A stretch of DNA of 64,000 bases from Carettochelys insculpta (taxonomy: Eukaryota > Chordata > Testudines > Carettochelyidae): contig NC_134158.1 of NCBI RefSeq assembly GCF_033958435.1, forward strand, positions 9,364,337-9,428,336. The letters are read 5' to 3'. The position numbers and the translations under genes were made by a program. Each line of letters begins with the position of its first letter. The first letter of the stretch is position 1. This document shows positions 10,698 to 21,310 of this stretch, piece after piece. A model generated the notes under the pieces. It was not told the origin of the DNA and did no database searches. It saw only the letters and a program-made list of their open reading frames with translations.

Positions 10698-10825
10698 CAA
10701 GTATCAGAGAGGTAACTGTGTTAGTCTGTGTCTTCAAGAACAAGAAGTCCTGTGGCACCTTATAGACTAACAGATATTTTGGAGCATCAGCTTTCGTGGG
10801 CAAAACCCGCTTCATCAGATGAAGG
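10698..10825 (-). repeat. Penelope-tail-related short repeat with hammerhead-like core
   Basis: On the minus strand: CTGATGA (10818-10812), a 16-nt segment able to form a short stem (GGG...CCC), GAAA (10795-10792), then GC-TGAT-GC and TC. This is the order of a type I hammerhead ribozyme core. It is followed by a GTTAGTCTATAAGG tail that resembles the 3' end of the Penelope-like copies at 52.1 and 62.7 kb, and by ACAGACTAACACAG. There is an extra A before stem II and no convincing stem I, so activity is doubtful. Confidence 0.65.
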
Positions 10826-10919
10826 GCGTCCCGGCCTCTTGGGGATTAGCAGCTGCGGGGTCTGTGATGTACCAGCTCAGTTTCTTCTCAGGGTCCTCCC
10901 TGGTCAGGGGAATAGGCTC

Positions 10920-11012
10920 CATGCACACAGGCCTCGGTGCGCACTGGAAAAAATTATGCCGCACGTGGCCGGAAAAAATCCATGCACGTGTGGAAAAGAT
11001 TAGAGGTAATTA
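10920..11012 (+). repeat. Dispersed repeat family A fragment
   Basis: Repeats the 'ggaaaaaattatgccgcac' and 'gaaaagattagaggtaatta' blocks of family A. Confidence 0.45.
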
Positions 11013-11530
11013 GCTGAAACCCCGCCAGTGCATGGCTCTGAGGCACACTGAGCCCCACTTCGAGGCATGCCAGTGTGCCACGGCACACCAGTTGTAGAGA
11101 AGGGGAGAACAGAGCAAGGAGAGCCCATTTAACATAACAACTTCTTTGGAGGAGGGCTACAGAGTTAACAAACTCAGCGAGAGTTTTACCAGTCCTCAAG
11201 GTCTCTGTTGCAGCTGGTGTCTCATCGCAGTCAAACCTGTCGTCTTTCGGGCCCAGCACGGCAATGAACACACTTTGCCTTAACAGTGTATAAATGTGAA
11301 TACACAGACATAAAAACAGTCACAGTTTTCAGCCTTTTTAACGAGACAAATGAGCCTGAGACCCAGCAGCTTACCCCTGTGCTAGATCACGGAGCAGCAG
11401 GCCGAGTGGCCACTTCAGAGAAGGAAAAATTGTAGAGGGATTAATAAATTTTTCCTTTCTCGGTTTTCTCAACAGTTCTGTTGCGTTTCCCACACCTGGC
11501 TGGACTCTCTGTCTCGCTTTGTTCCGACTG

Positions 11531-12756
11531 GTGAAGATACAACGAGGGAGATCGAGGAGGAGAACCTTCTGCAGCAAAGTTCTGACCCACGAGATCCTCC
11601 TGGGACTTTATCAGGAAGGTCCGAAGAGAGTTTTTCCCAGAGTGCCGAGCAGGGAAAAGTCTGGGGGAATCCGCCCGAGTCAGAGAGGCCGCCGGGAAAG
11701 CACAAAGGGAAAGAAATGGGCAAAGACGTGAATTGCAAGAGAAGATGCCGTATTCCCGAGGAAACCGCGGCCCGAGAGAAAATCCAGGCGGAAGAGAGAA
11801 AATACACATGCACAGAATGCTGGAAAAGTTTCAGCCGGAGCTCAAACCTCATTGCCCATCAGCGAATCCACACAGGGGAGAGGCCCTTCAAATGTACCGA
11901 GTGCGGGAAAAGCTTCATTCAGCGGGTGAACCTCATTTCTCACCAGCGAATTCACACAGGCGAGAGACCCTACCAATGTCCCCAGTGTAGGAGAAGCTTC
12001 AGTAAGCGGTCGCACCTGAACACGCACATGATAATCCACACGGGGGAGAGACCCTTTAAATGCACGGAGTGCGGGAAAAGTTTCGGGCAGCGCTCCCAGC
12101 TGAACACGCACAAAATCACCCACGCCGGAGACCCTTCTGCTATCACTCACGCCGGACAGAAACACTATACGTGCTTGGACTGCGGGGAGAACTTGAAGTG
12201 GAGCTCAGAGCTTGCGACCCATCAGAAACTCCATACGGGAGAGATCCCCTATAAATGCTTCGACTGCGGAAAGAGTTTCGTGCGGAGTTCCACCCTGATC
12301 TTACACCAGCGAATTCACACGCGGGAGACGCCCTACCAGTGCCCCAGCTGCGGGGAACGGTTCCGATGGAGCACGCAGCTGGTCAAACATCAGATGCTCC
12401 ATACGGGAGACAGACCCTATAAATGCCCCGACTGCGGGAAAAGCTACAGCGACAGCTCATCCCTCATTTCCCACCAGCGCACCCACACGGGAGAGAAGCC
12501 CTATACCTGCGCGGCCTGCGGGAAAAGCTTCAATCAGAACTCCACCCTCAACAGACACAAACGGCTCCACACGGGAGAGAAACCCTACAAATGTCCTGAG
12601 TGCGGGAAGAGTTTCAGCCAGCGCTCCAACCTCAGCGTGCACCAGCGACTCCACACGGGAGAAAAGCCGTACAAATGCCCCGTCTGCGGGAAGAGTTTCA
12701 ACCGGCGATCCAACCTGAACGTGCACAGGAAACTCCACCCAGGAGAGAAACCTTGA
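11531..12756 (+). CDS. C2H2 zinc-finger exon of gene 2 (11 fingers, KRAB not found)
   Basis: Encodes eleven C2H2 fingers, from YTCTECWKSF to FNRRSNLNVHRKLH, ending at TGA 12754-12756. The upstream spacer (TGEDTTREIEEENLLQQ ... GTLSGRSEESFSQS) is homologous to that of gene 1, so this is a paralogue. The homologous exon boundary is 11531, in the same phase, but the two preceding bases are TG instead of AG. The first in-frame ATG is 11716, giving a 346-residue protein of fingers only. The AG at 11474-11475 is followed by open frame but in a different phase. Finger 5 has L where the core F is usual (CGENLKWSS), and the linker before it carries nine extra residues. It is probably a nuclear DNA-binding factor; it may lack KRAB repression or be decaying. 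Confidence 0.85.
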
Positions 12757-12894
12757 GCGTGGGAGATGCCTCAGTGGGTGCACTCTGATTTCAGCACATC
12801 TGTTTGGGGATGAGCCCTCTTAAACATTTGCAGAGTGCTTCAAGCACTGGGGATGATCTTGTCAGCGCTACGCAGCTTTGGCTAGGAGAATTCA

Positions 12895-13045
12895 AGACAA
12901 AGGAGGGAGAAGGAGGATTGTACTGGGTGGATCCCAGCTTGACACGGTCCTGGCTGGATGACTTAGATGGGGTTGATCCTGCTTGGAGCAGGGGCTGGAG
13001 TAGATGACCTCCTGAGGTCCTGTCCAGCCCTGGGATTCTATGACG
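12895..13045 (+). repeat. LINE/SINE 3' tail (CR1/Cry type)
   Basis: Contains 'ttgatcctgcttggagcagg' and 'gatgacctcctgaggtcc', ending in 'attctatgac', the shared CR1/Cry 3' tail, in the 3' flank of gene 2. Confidence 0.7.
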
Positions 13046-13831
13046 GCTTCTAGTTTCTGTGCTGACCAATCTGTTCTCTGCTGCGTCCCTGTCGCCTCCT
13101 AACACTTCTGTTCTCCCTGCTGGATGAGAGTCACGTCTGGCTGTGGGGGGCAGGGCCTGGGGACCCCCACACTCCAGAAAACACATAAAGGGCCAGTGAA
13201 GCGAGGGGCAAGCTGACTGGACACAACATCATGAGAGCCGCCCACTCCCTCTGCAGCCCATCCCATCCCATCCCAGCACTGCTACGGTTCAGTCGGTGCA
13301 GGCCACAGATTCTACGGACACCGGTGCAGTGGGCAAAACTCCCCTGTCCCAGAGACCGGCTTGTTTATAACCATCTTGCGGCCCACTGAGACGAAGGAGG
13401 GCGTCTAGGTTGCCCGTCGCTGGTCTCGAGTGAAAACCACCCATGTACTTTGACCCATGTGTGGACGAGACACGAGCATGGGCCGTTACAAAGCACAAAC
13501 CTTGGCCATGGAAAAGACCAAGTGGAGTTAACACAAACACCTTGTTAACACAGGGTCTGGCAGCGCGAGAAAGAGGACAAAGCCACCAGACTTCCGGACC
13601 AGACCAGAAACAACCCTCTGGTTGGAGGTGTGAAGATCTCATAGTGGGTTTGGCTCGCCCTGTACCCTCCCTCTCCTGCCCCCGGTGTGGTGCCAGTACA
13701 AACACAGCTGAAGCACCCTGAAAATCCCCTACCCCAGCCAGCTCCCTTCCCCATCCTGCAAGGGATGAGACATTCAGTGGTGGCCCAGCCTATGAGCTGA
13801 GCACCCACAGCCTGTGTGGTTATGGGTGGTG

Positions 13832-13912
13832 CACACCGACAGGTCCCTTGGTGCACATAACAACCTGTATTCCACCCTCGGATGGAAAAGCATTAGAGGG
13901 AACGCTGCTGGT
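13832..13912 (+). repeat. Dispersed repeat family A fragment
   Basis: Contains 'ttggtgcacataacaacc' and 'gatggaaaagcattagaggg'. No gene was recognised from 13.05 to 15.2 kb otherwise. Confidence 0.45.
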
Positions 13913-14822
13913 TGGTGACTTTCCCTGTCGCCTCCCAGATCATTCCCCAACCAGGTGGGGGCCCTGCAGAGTGATGCTTTAAATCGTGTGAAGACAATAA
14001 GCAGCCCGTGGGCCAAATCCAGGTACTTCTGAATGGCTTGTGAAAGCGTTTTATTCACTTATCATTGTGATTTGCCAGCGGCAGATTACCCCACAGGCTA
14101 ATAGGGCCTGGGCCCAGGGTTCCTGGAAAATAATGCCCCCCCCACCCCAGCACGGTTCTGTGGGTGAAGGATTCTTCCCACCCTGGGGCTGCAGAGGGGA
14201 GAAGAAAACAAAAGGGGGTGGGGCTATGGGAAAAGGGGGGGGGCTGAGTGGGCTGTGGGTGGGGCCACAGGGAAAAGGGGTGGAGTCTGGAAAAATCTCT
14301 TGCCCAACCCAGGGCCTGCCTCACTCCCACCCGGGGCTCTGCCCAGGGCTCCGAGGTGGTTCAGCCAGTTTCTCATGGCCTGGTCCCTCTGTCCTCCAGA
14401 GTCCTCCTAGATCCTGCTCCCTGGCCAGGCTAGAAGCCACAGCTGGGACTGCCCCCCTGCACCCCGCTAATGCACTATGGGAGGTCTGAGACTCTCCAGC
14501 TGCCTGGGACAGTGGGTCCCAGGGGGAGGGCAGGGAAACAGGCCAGGGGCTAACCTCGGGCAGGCCAGGCCCCTGCCAGGGCAGGCGGGGAAGGAATGGG
14601 GCGGGCAGCCTAGCCCCCCTGAAGGGGGGTGCTGGGTGTCACCTTCTGCCCATGTTTCAAACTGAGGGTGGGAACAGCAGGGCCAATCGAAGCCAAAAGG
14701 GGTGGTGAGTTCCTACAACGACCACAAGGTGGCAGCAGAATGCAAGAACCAGGAAGTGGGAGGCCCCCTATGGGCTTTCCCGGGTGACTGTCCAACTAAC
14801 AAAAACTAATAATCAAGCGATT

Positions 14823-14841
14823 AAAAAAAAAAAAAAAAAAA
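14823..14841 (+). repeat. Poly(A) homopolymer run
   Basis: A run of about 18 A, possibly the end of an old retroposed sequence, though no parent was recognised. Confidence 0.6.
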
Positions 14842-15189
14842 GTTATTTCCAAGAATTGGCACTTCCCTCGCCCGCTGACCCAATACTAGAATCCAGGCAC
14901 AGCCACTCCATGGTTTGGAGCACGTGGCTGGTCGTTGGCTGAAGAACGCCGCCCAGGAGGTAGGCCCACCGCATTCCGTCTCCAGCTTCCGCTGAGCGTA
15001 ACGTACCACCGGGTCAAGGTTTGGGTGTGCCAGGCAAGCGGGAGTGCAGCGGTGGGCCCAGCTCGTCCGGCTGAAGAGACGTTCTTGAGCAACCAGGCAA
15101 ACTCTCAAAGGCAGCGTAGCTTCAACGGCCGACTCAAAAACGCACACGCAGTAGCTGCAGGTTGACCCGGTTTCGTCTGGCACCCTTGG

Positions 15190-15476
15190 GACCTGACTGG
15201 GGCTGGACGAACAAATGTGCTGGACCACAGGAGGTCGATAGCGTCTAGCAGCATTACGAACATGTCCGCCGCTTACTAGGCTCTGCGAAGCCACAGAGGG
15301 TGAAATCACAGCTACCGAACAGCACAGAGCGCTGAGAGCCAGGACTGTGGCTGGAAACGCAGTCCATGTCAGGAAACCGCCATGCCCATGAGACGTGGCC
15401 GGCCGGCGATCCCAGATCGTGCCGGCTTACAGCCGTGGCTGGCCAAGAGCATTCCAGATTAGAGAGGCTTCACCTG
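15190..15476 (-). repeat. Dispersed repeat family B (MITE) copy
   Basis: Shares 'gctggaccacaggaggtcga', 'gtctagcagcatta' and 'agagccaggactgtggctgg' with the 48.7 kb copy, and ends in AGATTAGAGAGGCTTCACCTGG, the family B terminus. Orientation is as in the 48.7 kb copy. Confidence 0.65.
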
Positions 15477-16084
15477 GAGTGGGGAAGCTGGTGCCTATGT
15501 TGCAATCCAGCCGGTGAAAGCGGATGTGGCATATGAATGGTTGGCATGTAAATAGCTCATGTGCCCGAAAGGGGAGAGTAAATGCTCTCAGCTTGTCTGC
15601 TGCCCTACGGCTTGGGCAGCTCCTCCCCTGGGGTGTTGTGGGTGTGGGGAACCTACATGCCAAGGGGTGACTGGAGGTCTGCACTCGTGAAAAGGTTGGG
15701 CGGGGGGGCCCGCTGCCCGACTCAGTGAAAGAGAGGCAAGAAAACAAGTTGCAAAACTTTATCAAATGCCAAAAGAACTTGAACGAGGGTCTGTGTTCGA
15801 GGGGGCCCCCCCCCACTTTGAGCCAAAGGGCTCCCCTGGCACTGACGCTGATTGGCTCTGGAGCAGACCGAGGAATTCAGTGGTCTTTGCCTCTTCCCCC
15901 GTGTAAACAAAAAACGCCTGTTATGACTCATCGCAGCCGTTGGAGAACGTGGTTTGCAGCAAATGATTTAGACACGAACAGGCTCTGGCTTTGAGGTAGC
16001 ACGTTTCCTTCCAAGCGGTTGTGTAGTTACCCTCGCAGCGTGTTTGTGAGCTAGGAGAGGTCTTATGAGATTGTTAGGACTCCT

Positions 16085-16260
16085 GGGTCCTACGCCCAGC
16101 TCTGGGAAGGAGTATGGTCTAGTGGTTAGAGCATGGGAGGGCTGGGAGTCCAGACTCCGGCGTTCTATGCCCAGCTCTGGGGGAGTGGTTAGAGCAGGGC
16201 AGGGCCTGGCAGTCTGGACTTCTGGGTTCTGGCCCCTGTCAGGAGTGGAGGGTGCTGTAA
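16085..16260 (+). repeat. tRNA-derived SINE-like (MIR/CORE type) duplicated fragment
   Basis: Two successive copies of a 'tagtggttagagcatggg' A-box-like motif followed by 'ttctatgcccagctctggg' or a related form. This is the head of old CORE-type SINEs. The motif is also the seed of the array at 29.95-30.44 kb (there reversed). Confidence 0.5.
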
Positions 16261-16614
16261 GTAGCTGTGAATCAGGCCTGCTGGCTATTTCCCTTCCTTT
16301 TATTTGGCCACTTCAGTTTTGGAAACCTTGAGATGTTCCCATGACCAACCCCATAGTGCCAAGGAGCCACCAGTCCTGTGGGGACAAGTTTCAAGACCTC
16401 TCTCTGAGGCTCCCTAACTTCCTGATGTTTGCACTTAAACAGCACGAGGCTAATGGCTCTTCCACCCACGGCTGCAGGTTTGAAGGCAATCAAACGTACG
16501 GACCCCAGGCTCTGAAGCCAAGGGGGCTGGAGATGAGGATGATCAGGAATTGCCAGTGGAAGGACAGGCGTGTGCTGGGGACCCGGCCGGTCCTGAGGAG
16601 AGTTGCTTCGGACG

Positions 16615-16735
16615 TTCATAGAATGATAGAATCCTAGGGCTCGAAGGGACCTCAGGAGGTCGAGTCCGGCCCCCTGCCTAAAGCAGGACCAACCCTAACC
16701 AGGGCCAAGCCAATTCCACCCTCGCAGGAATCAGA
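16615..16735 (-). repeat. CR1/Cry-type 3' tail
   Basis: 'catagaatgatagaatccta' followed by 'gaagggacctcaggaggtcg' and 'ctaaagcaggaccaacc' is the reversed tail of CR1/Cry elements. It lies just beyond the putative MGAT1 polyadenylation site. Confidence 0.75.
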
Positions 16736-16767
16736 GAGGCAGCGAACCAAAAAGATCTGGTTTTTCT

Positions 16768-16773
16768 TTTATT
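16768..16773 (-). terminator. MGAT1: Candidate MGAT1 polyadenylation signal
   Basis: TTTATT on the plus strand is AATAAA on the gene strand, about 2.4 kb after the MGAT1 stop. Another AATAAA lies near 16.30 kb. The choice between them is inference. Confidence 0.35.
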
Positions 16774-19137
16774 CTGGAAAATAGTTTCTGCACCTTAAAG
16801 TTTTCTCTTGCAGAAGGACATTTGGACATAAAAACAGCATCTCCCTCCCCCCACCCCCAAGCTCTTCCACTGGGCAATGGCTTTAACACCGGTCCAGGCA
16901 TATGGTTCCCTCTCTTGCCACCCCCTTCGCTGGGAAGAGAGGACCGTCACCGATTAATCCCAGGTCCCACGACAGAGGGAGCAACTGCTGGGGAAAGGAA
17001 ACAGGTTTGAACCAACTTCGTTGAACGAAGGGTTGGGTTTCCAACCCAACTCTCCCCTGCAAGGTCCAGGGTGGAAGGGTGCAGCTGGCTTCCCAAACTC
17101 CCTCGGCATGCAGGGCTGGGGGGAGGGAACGAGCATCTCAGGCAGGCAAGAGTGACCCCTCTTGCAAACCCTTCACCGCAACCTCTCTCCCCCACGCATC
17201 TGCCAAGCTGGGAAGGGAAGACGCCGACGCCTTCCCCTGCTGGAGCAGAGAGGGCTGGCAAGGAGACCTCCATGGGGCACAGGGGAGTCTTCCTTTCACT
17301 GGGTCATCTTCCTTGCTTTGAAGTCAGAGTCGGAGCTACACGCATTGAGGGCAGCACCACCCAGAGCCAACTGAACTGAGTTAGACTTGCTCCTGGTTCC
17401 CGCCAAGAACGGCAGGGATGGGACCCCACCTACTCTGACACTAGAGTAGACACTCCTAGAGAGTCCTCCTTCAGACAGATTTCTCCCATCCTGGCCCAAG
17501 AAGGGCAGGGACATGGAGACGCTGACACCCCCCTACTCTGAGGACGCCCCCGTGCTCTGGCTAGAGTTTACGGGAGCTGGTGATTTGGGGACAAGACCTT
17601 CTCAGACCTCCACGCGTTCCTGGAATGACGCCTCCTCTTTGGCTGTTGCCCTGGGAGCTCCTCTCTGCTGGACGTCCCCAACGGCGGCTGGAGGGCGGGG
17701 AAATTTCTGCACCTGCTCATCCCTTGCCACCCTCGCCTTAGGGCACCCAGCAATTTCAAGGGTGATTACAACGATGGGGCGGTTTGGTCTCCCTCCTCCC
17801 TACAGCTCACCTCTTGGGTGGGGCTGGGGGAACATATAAGGGGCTTTAAAACAAAAATGAAATCCACCGAAATAATGCATTGGGAAGTTACCCTTTGGTG
17901 TGGTCTACGATTTGGCCAAATGAGGTCTGAACCGTAACGCCCCCCTCCCCAAACTGGCTCTTGGATAGCTCAGCAGCACCTATGTGAGAGGAGATAGGAT
18001 CTAACCCCATTGATAAGGCAGTACTCGTTGTCAGGAAGCCTCGCCAGCCCTGGCGTTCCTCTGGGGTGACATCTCACGCCTGGCCCAGCGCTGCAGCGAC
18101 GGGCTTCATGCCCTCGGCGGCAGAGGAACCAGCCACCATTGGGTGACTGAGCCAACTTTGAACCAAACTTCAACCAGGGGAAGGATGGAGGCTCCTGCTG
18201 AAGATTAAGGCAGAGCTCTGGTCTCTCCCGCCCTTGCCAGGGAGAGAGACAAGCCAGGCTGCAGAGGCCAGGCTCCATCACGTGCTGGCTCCGCACACAC
18301 CGTCAAAGAGCAGCGATAAAGGATAAAGGGCAGGGACCTGGAGGCAGAGGAACATTGGCTGGGGGTGGGAGAAAACACTGCGAGCTAAAGAGATGCAAAA
18401 ATGACTCCTCACTCGCAACCCGGCTGCCCAGAACCAGGGCCGTCTGGAGGAGATCAGAGGGCAAAAAGGGTCTGAGGCTCCAGCCATGCTAAAGATGGAC
18501 CGAGGGAGACACCTAAGAGATCATCACGGACGTAGAGTTCCTGCCCCCATGTAAGTCCCTTATGGCTGATGATGGACCCTGGAGGACAATCCAGGGCATC
18601 CCACCACCTCCAAACGCACCCTCCCGGCTATGGCTGCTGGCGACCCCCAACTAAGGATGGCAAGGTGGGACTTGCCAAACGTCATAAAGCAGATCCTGGG
18701 ACTCCTTCCCAGGGAGCTCAGAGTCTGGGAACGTAGCCGCTGGTGGGACAGTTTGGTTCAGGGTTGGCTCCGACCCCACCCACCCGCCATGGAGAAACCA
18801 CCGGGGACAGGGTAAAGGGAAGATCACGATGTCAGGCAGCGGGTAGGCACTGGTGGGGGAGATGGATAGGGCAGCGGGAAAAGACTCAGCATACCCCATC
18901 CCAATGCCCCACCCTCCATCAGAGCATCAGAACAGTCCCACCCCTTGCCCCAGTATTAAACAAACACACACGCACACGCGCACACGCCCTGCCCCACCCC
19001 TCCCCGGAATGCACTCGAGAAACAAAAAATACAAGGTCGGAGCCCTCCCTGCCCGGCCCGCCTCACACATCCCACCCGCACCGTGATCTCGGTAGGTCCG
19101 CCATGCTCAGAAGGTCAAAGTCCAGAGAGAGACGGCG
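16774..19137 (-). other. MGAT1: Putative MGAT1 3' untranslated region
   Basis: Follows the MGAT1 stop codon with no competing gene. A (CA)n-like microsatellite sits at about 18960-18990. No recognised transposon lies inside, unlike the flanks, which is compatible with a conserved 3'UTR. The extent depends on the AATAAA at 16768-16773. Confidence 0.4.
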
Positions 19138-20499
19138 CTAACTCCAGCTGGGGTCGTAGCCCGTCCAGTCCGAAGGGGGCGCCAGGTAAACCCGGCGGCC
19201 GCGGTAGAGGAAACTGACGATGCCGTGGTACCCGGCGCGGGGCACCCCCGACTTGAGATCATCCATCACGCCCAAGGCCTTGGCGAAGGCCTTGAAGGAG
19301 TCACGGCTGGTGTACTGCACGCGGACGGTGCCCAGCTCCCGGTGCTGGTTGCCCTGCAGCTCCTCCACCCGCAGCTGGGGGGCGCTGTAGACGGCGGACA
19401 GGAACGAGCGCTCGTACTCCTCCTTCTTGAGGTAGGAGAGGTCCATCTGGGTGAAAGGCACGAAGCGGTCGTTGAGCTTGATGAACTTCAGATACTGGTC
19501 GAAGAACTGCCCATGGCTGACCCCCTTGCGGCCGAAGGTCATGGTGCGGGACACCTCGGGCCGGATGCAGGAGCGGCCCCGCCGCTGCTCCGGCTGCCTC
19601 ATCCAGTCGTCCCAGAAAGCCCTGGGCCACTTGGGCTCCAGCTCGTCCCACAGCTCCGACAGCAGCAGCCAGCCCAGGCCGGGGAAGAAGTCCGTGCGGT
19701 AGAGCAGCTCCGGCCGGTTGGCCTCCACCATCTGCTCCTTGCCGTTGTCGTTCCAGGCCGAGACACACCAGAGGCTGGAGTCGGCCAGCAGGAGCGGGAA
19801 GGCCGCTTGGAAATACTCGAAAAAGTCAGGAGCCACTTCCAGGTCGTCCTCTACCACGATGGCGGCCTGATACTGGAAGGTGCGGAAAACCTGGCTGAGG
19901 GCCCAGCGATAGTGCCGGGCGATCTTGTAATAGCCCTGGAACTTGCGGTGGTCCGGGGGCACCGGGATGTCGCTCAGATCCGGCTGCTGGATGTGCATCA
20001 CGGCCTCGCCGTAGGAGGCGATGACCCGGGCCGTCTCCTTGTGCCCGCAGTCCTGGCTGACGATGATGGGGAAGCGCTCCCGGGACGGCCGGTAGAGCAG
20101 CAGCTTGTCCAGGCACCGGCGCACGGTGCTGCGGTCGCAGGCGATCACCACCACGGGCAGGACCGCGTTTGGGGAGGCCTGGAGCCGGTGTGGGACGGCC
20201 TCCGTGGCGGGCAAAGCCCCAGGGTTAGAGGCGGCGGCGGCAGCGGCGGCCGGGGGGAGCCGCTGCCCCGCCTCCGCCTTCCTCCTCCAGAGGGCGCTGT
20301 AGCGGTGGATCTGCCGCAGCAGGTCCTTCTGGTGCTCCAGCTCCAGCTCGGCGTCCTGGGCCAGCCGGATGACCTCCTCGGTCAAGCGGCTGTGGTCGTC
20401 GACGGCCGGGGGCCGGCTCCACAGGAAGAGGAGGAGCAGGGCGTTCCAGCCCACAAACAGCGCCACGCCCCAGAGAACCAGGCTGCTCTTCTTCAGCAT
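19138..20499 (-). CDS. MGAT1: Alpha-1,3-mannosyl-glycoprotein 2-beta-N-acetylglucosaminyltransferase (GnT-I)
   Basis: A 453-residue single-exon reading frame from ATG (20499) to TAG. It adds GlcNAc from UDP-GlcNAc to the alpha-1,3 arm of Man5GlcNAc2 in the medial Golgi, the step that opens hybrid and complex N-glycan synthesis. A type II membrane layout is visible: cytoplasmic MLKK, a transmembrane anchor at about residues 7-27 (LVLWGVALFVGWNALLLLFL), a stem with a poly-Ala tract at 84-90, then the catalytic domain of the GT13 family. Motifs include VIACDRSTVRRCLDKLL (118-134), the metal-binding EDD at 217-219 in VVEDDLEVAPDFFEYF, FFPGLGWLL, FWDDWMR, FGRKGVSHGQFFDQ and the C-terminal YDPSW. 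The length is close to human MGAT1 (445 residues), where coding is also in one exon. The frame is intact. An antisense open frame spans it and is a shadow. Confidence 0.98.
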   Translation of the reverse strand: MLKKSSLVLWGVALFVGWNALLLLFLWSRPPAVDDHSRLTEEVIRLAQDAELELEHQKDLLRQIHRYSALWRRKAEAGQRLPPAAAAAAASNPGALPATEAVPHRLQASPNAVLPVVVIACDRSTVRRCLDKLLLYRPSRERFPIIVSQDCGHKETARVIASYGEAVMHIQQPDLSDIPVPPDHRKFQGYYKIARHYRWALSQVFRTFQYQAAIVVEDDLEVAPDFFEYFQAAFPLLLADSSLWCVSAWNDNGKEQMVEANRPELLYRTDFFPGLGWLLLSELWDELEPKWPRAFWDDWMRQPEQRRGRSCIRPEVSRTMTFGRKGVSHGQFFDQYLKFIKLNDRFVPFTQMDLSYLKKEEYERSFLSAVYSAPQLRVEELQGNQHRELGTVRVQYTSRDSFKAFAKALGVMDDLKSGVPRAGYHGIVSFLYRGRRVYLAPPSDWTGYDPSWS

Positions 20500-20557
20500 C
20501 CTTCACGGGCAGAGGCCTCCCTGGCGAGCCCTCGGGCGTCACTCCGCAGCCATGGAC
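20500..20557 (-). other. MGAT1: MGAT1 5'UTR part of the coding exon, with acceptor
   Basis: On the gene strand a consensus acceptor, CTTTGTCCCGCAG|GTCCATGG, places the 5' edge of the coding exon at 20557. This leaves 58 bp of 5'UTR before the ATG. An upstream ATG (GTCCATGG) in this leader starts a short frame that terminates quickly at TGA (CGGAGTGACG) and could dampen translation. Confidence 0.7.
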
Positions 20558-20929
20558 CTGCGGGACAAAGCGGGGGGACGGGGAGTCAGTGGCGTACGAG
20601 CGAATACTGGCAACGGGTCACGACCGCCTGCTGAGCAAGCCCCGCCCGGGGCCCAGGGATGGGCTGCTCCCTCCAGACCGTCCCCTAGGCCTCCGGCCCA
20701 GGAAGGGGCTATACCGGCCCCTCCAGCTTCTTCCCTAGTGAGACGGATGAGCTCCAGCCAGGAGCTGGGGGGCGGGGAGAGGCTGCAGCTGGGACCACTG
20801 CGCACTGAACCCGGGGTGCGGGGGGTGTCCAGACAGGCCCACTGAGCAAGGAACTAGGGGTGGGGCTCTGGCAAGGCCCACTGCACAAGAGCCAGGGGGA
20901 GCGACTGGGGGGAGGGCTCACTCTGGCCA

Positions 20930-21310
20930 GACCCACTGCGGAGCAAGCTGGGGGGGCCTCCAGCCAGACCCACTGCACAGCAAGCCGGGGGCGGGGGGGG
21001 ACCTCCAGCCAGGCCCACTGCACAGCGAGCCGGGGGCGGGGGGGACCTCCAGCCAGGCCCACTGCACAGCGAGCTGGGGGCGGGGGGGACCTCCAGCCAG
21101 GCCCACTGCACAGTGAGCCGGGGGCAGGGACCTCCAGCCAGACCCACTGCACAGCGAGCTGGGGGCGGGGGGGGACCTCCAGCCAGGCCCACTGCACAGC
21201 GAGCTGGGGGCGGGGGGGAGGGACCTCCAGCCAGACCCACTGCACAGTGAGCTGGGGGCGGGGGGGGCAGGACCTCCAGCCAGGCCCACTGAGCAGCGAG
21301 CCAGAGGGAC
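20930..21310 (+). repeat. G-rich minisatellite (41-49 bp unit) in MGAT1 5' intron
   Basis: 'cctccagcca' recurs at about 20957, 21002, 21046, 21090, 21131, 21176, 21224 and 21273. Unit length varies with G-run length ('gggggcgggggggg'). The plus strand (template for MGAT1) has clustered G runs that could form G-quadruplexes. Open frames on both strands through the array are repeat artefacts. Confidence 0.92.

Noticed and set aside
19225..20634. 469-codon open frame antisense to MGAT1
   Set aside because: GC-rich coding sequence leaves the antisense strand open; composition is Val/Gly/Leu-rich with no domain, while the minus frame is unmistakably MGAT1.
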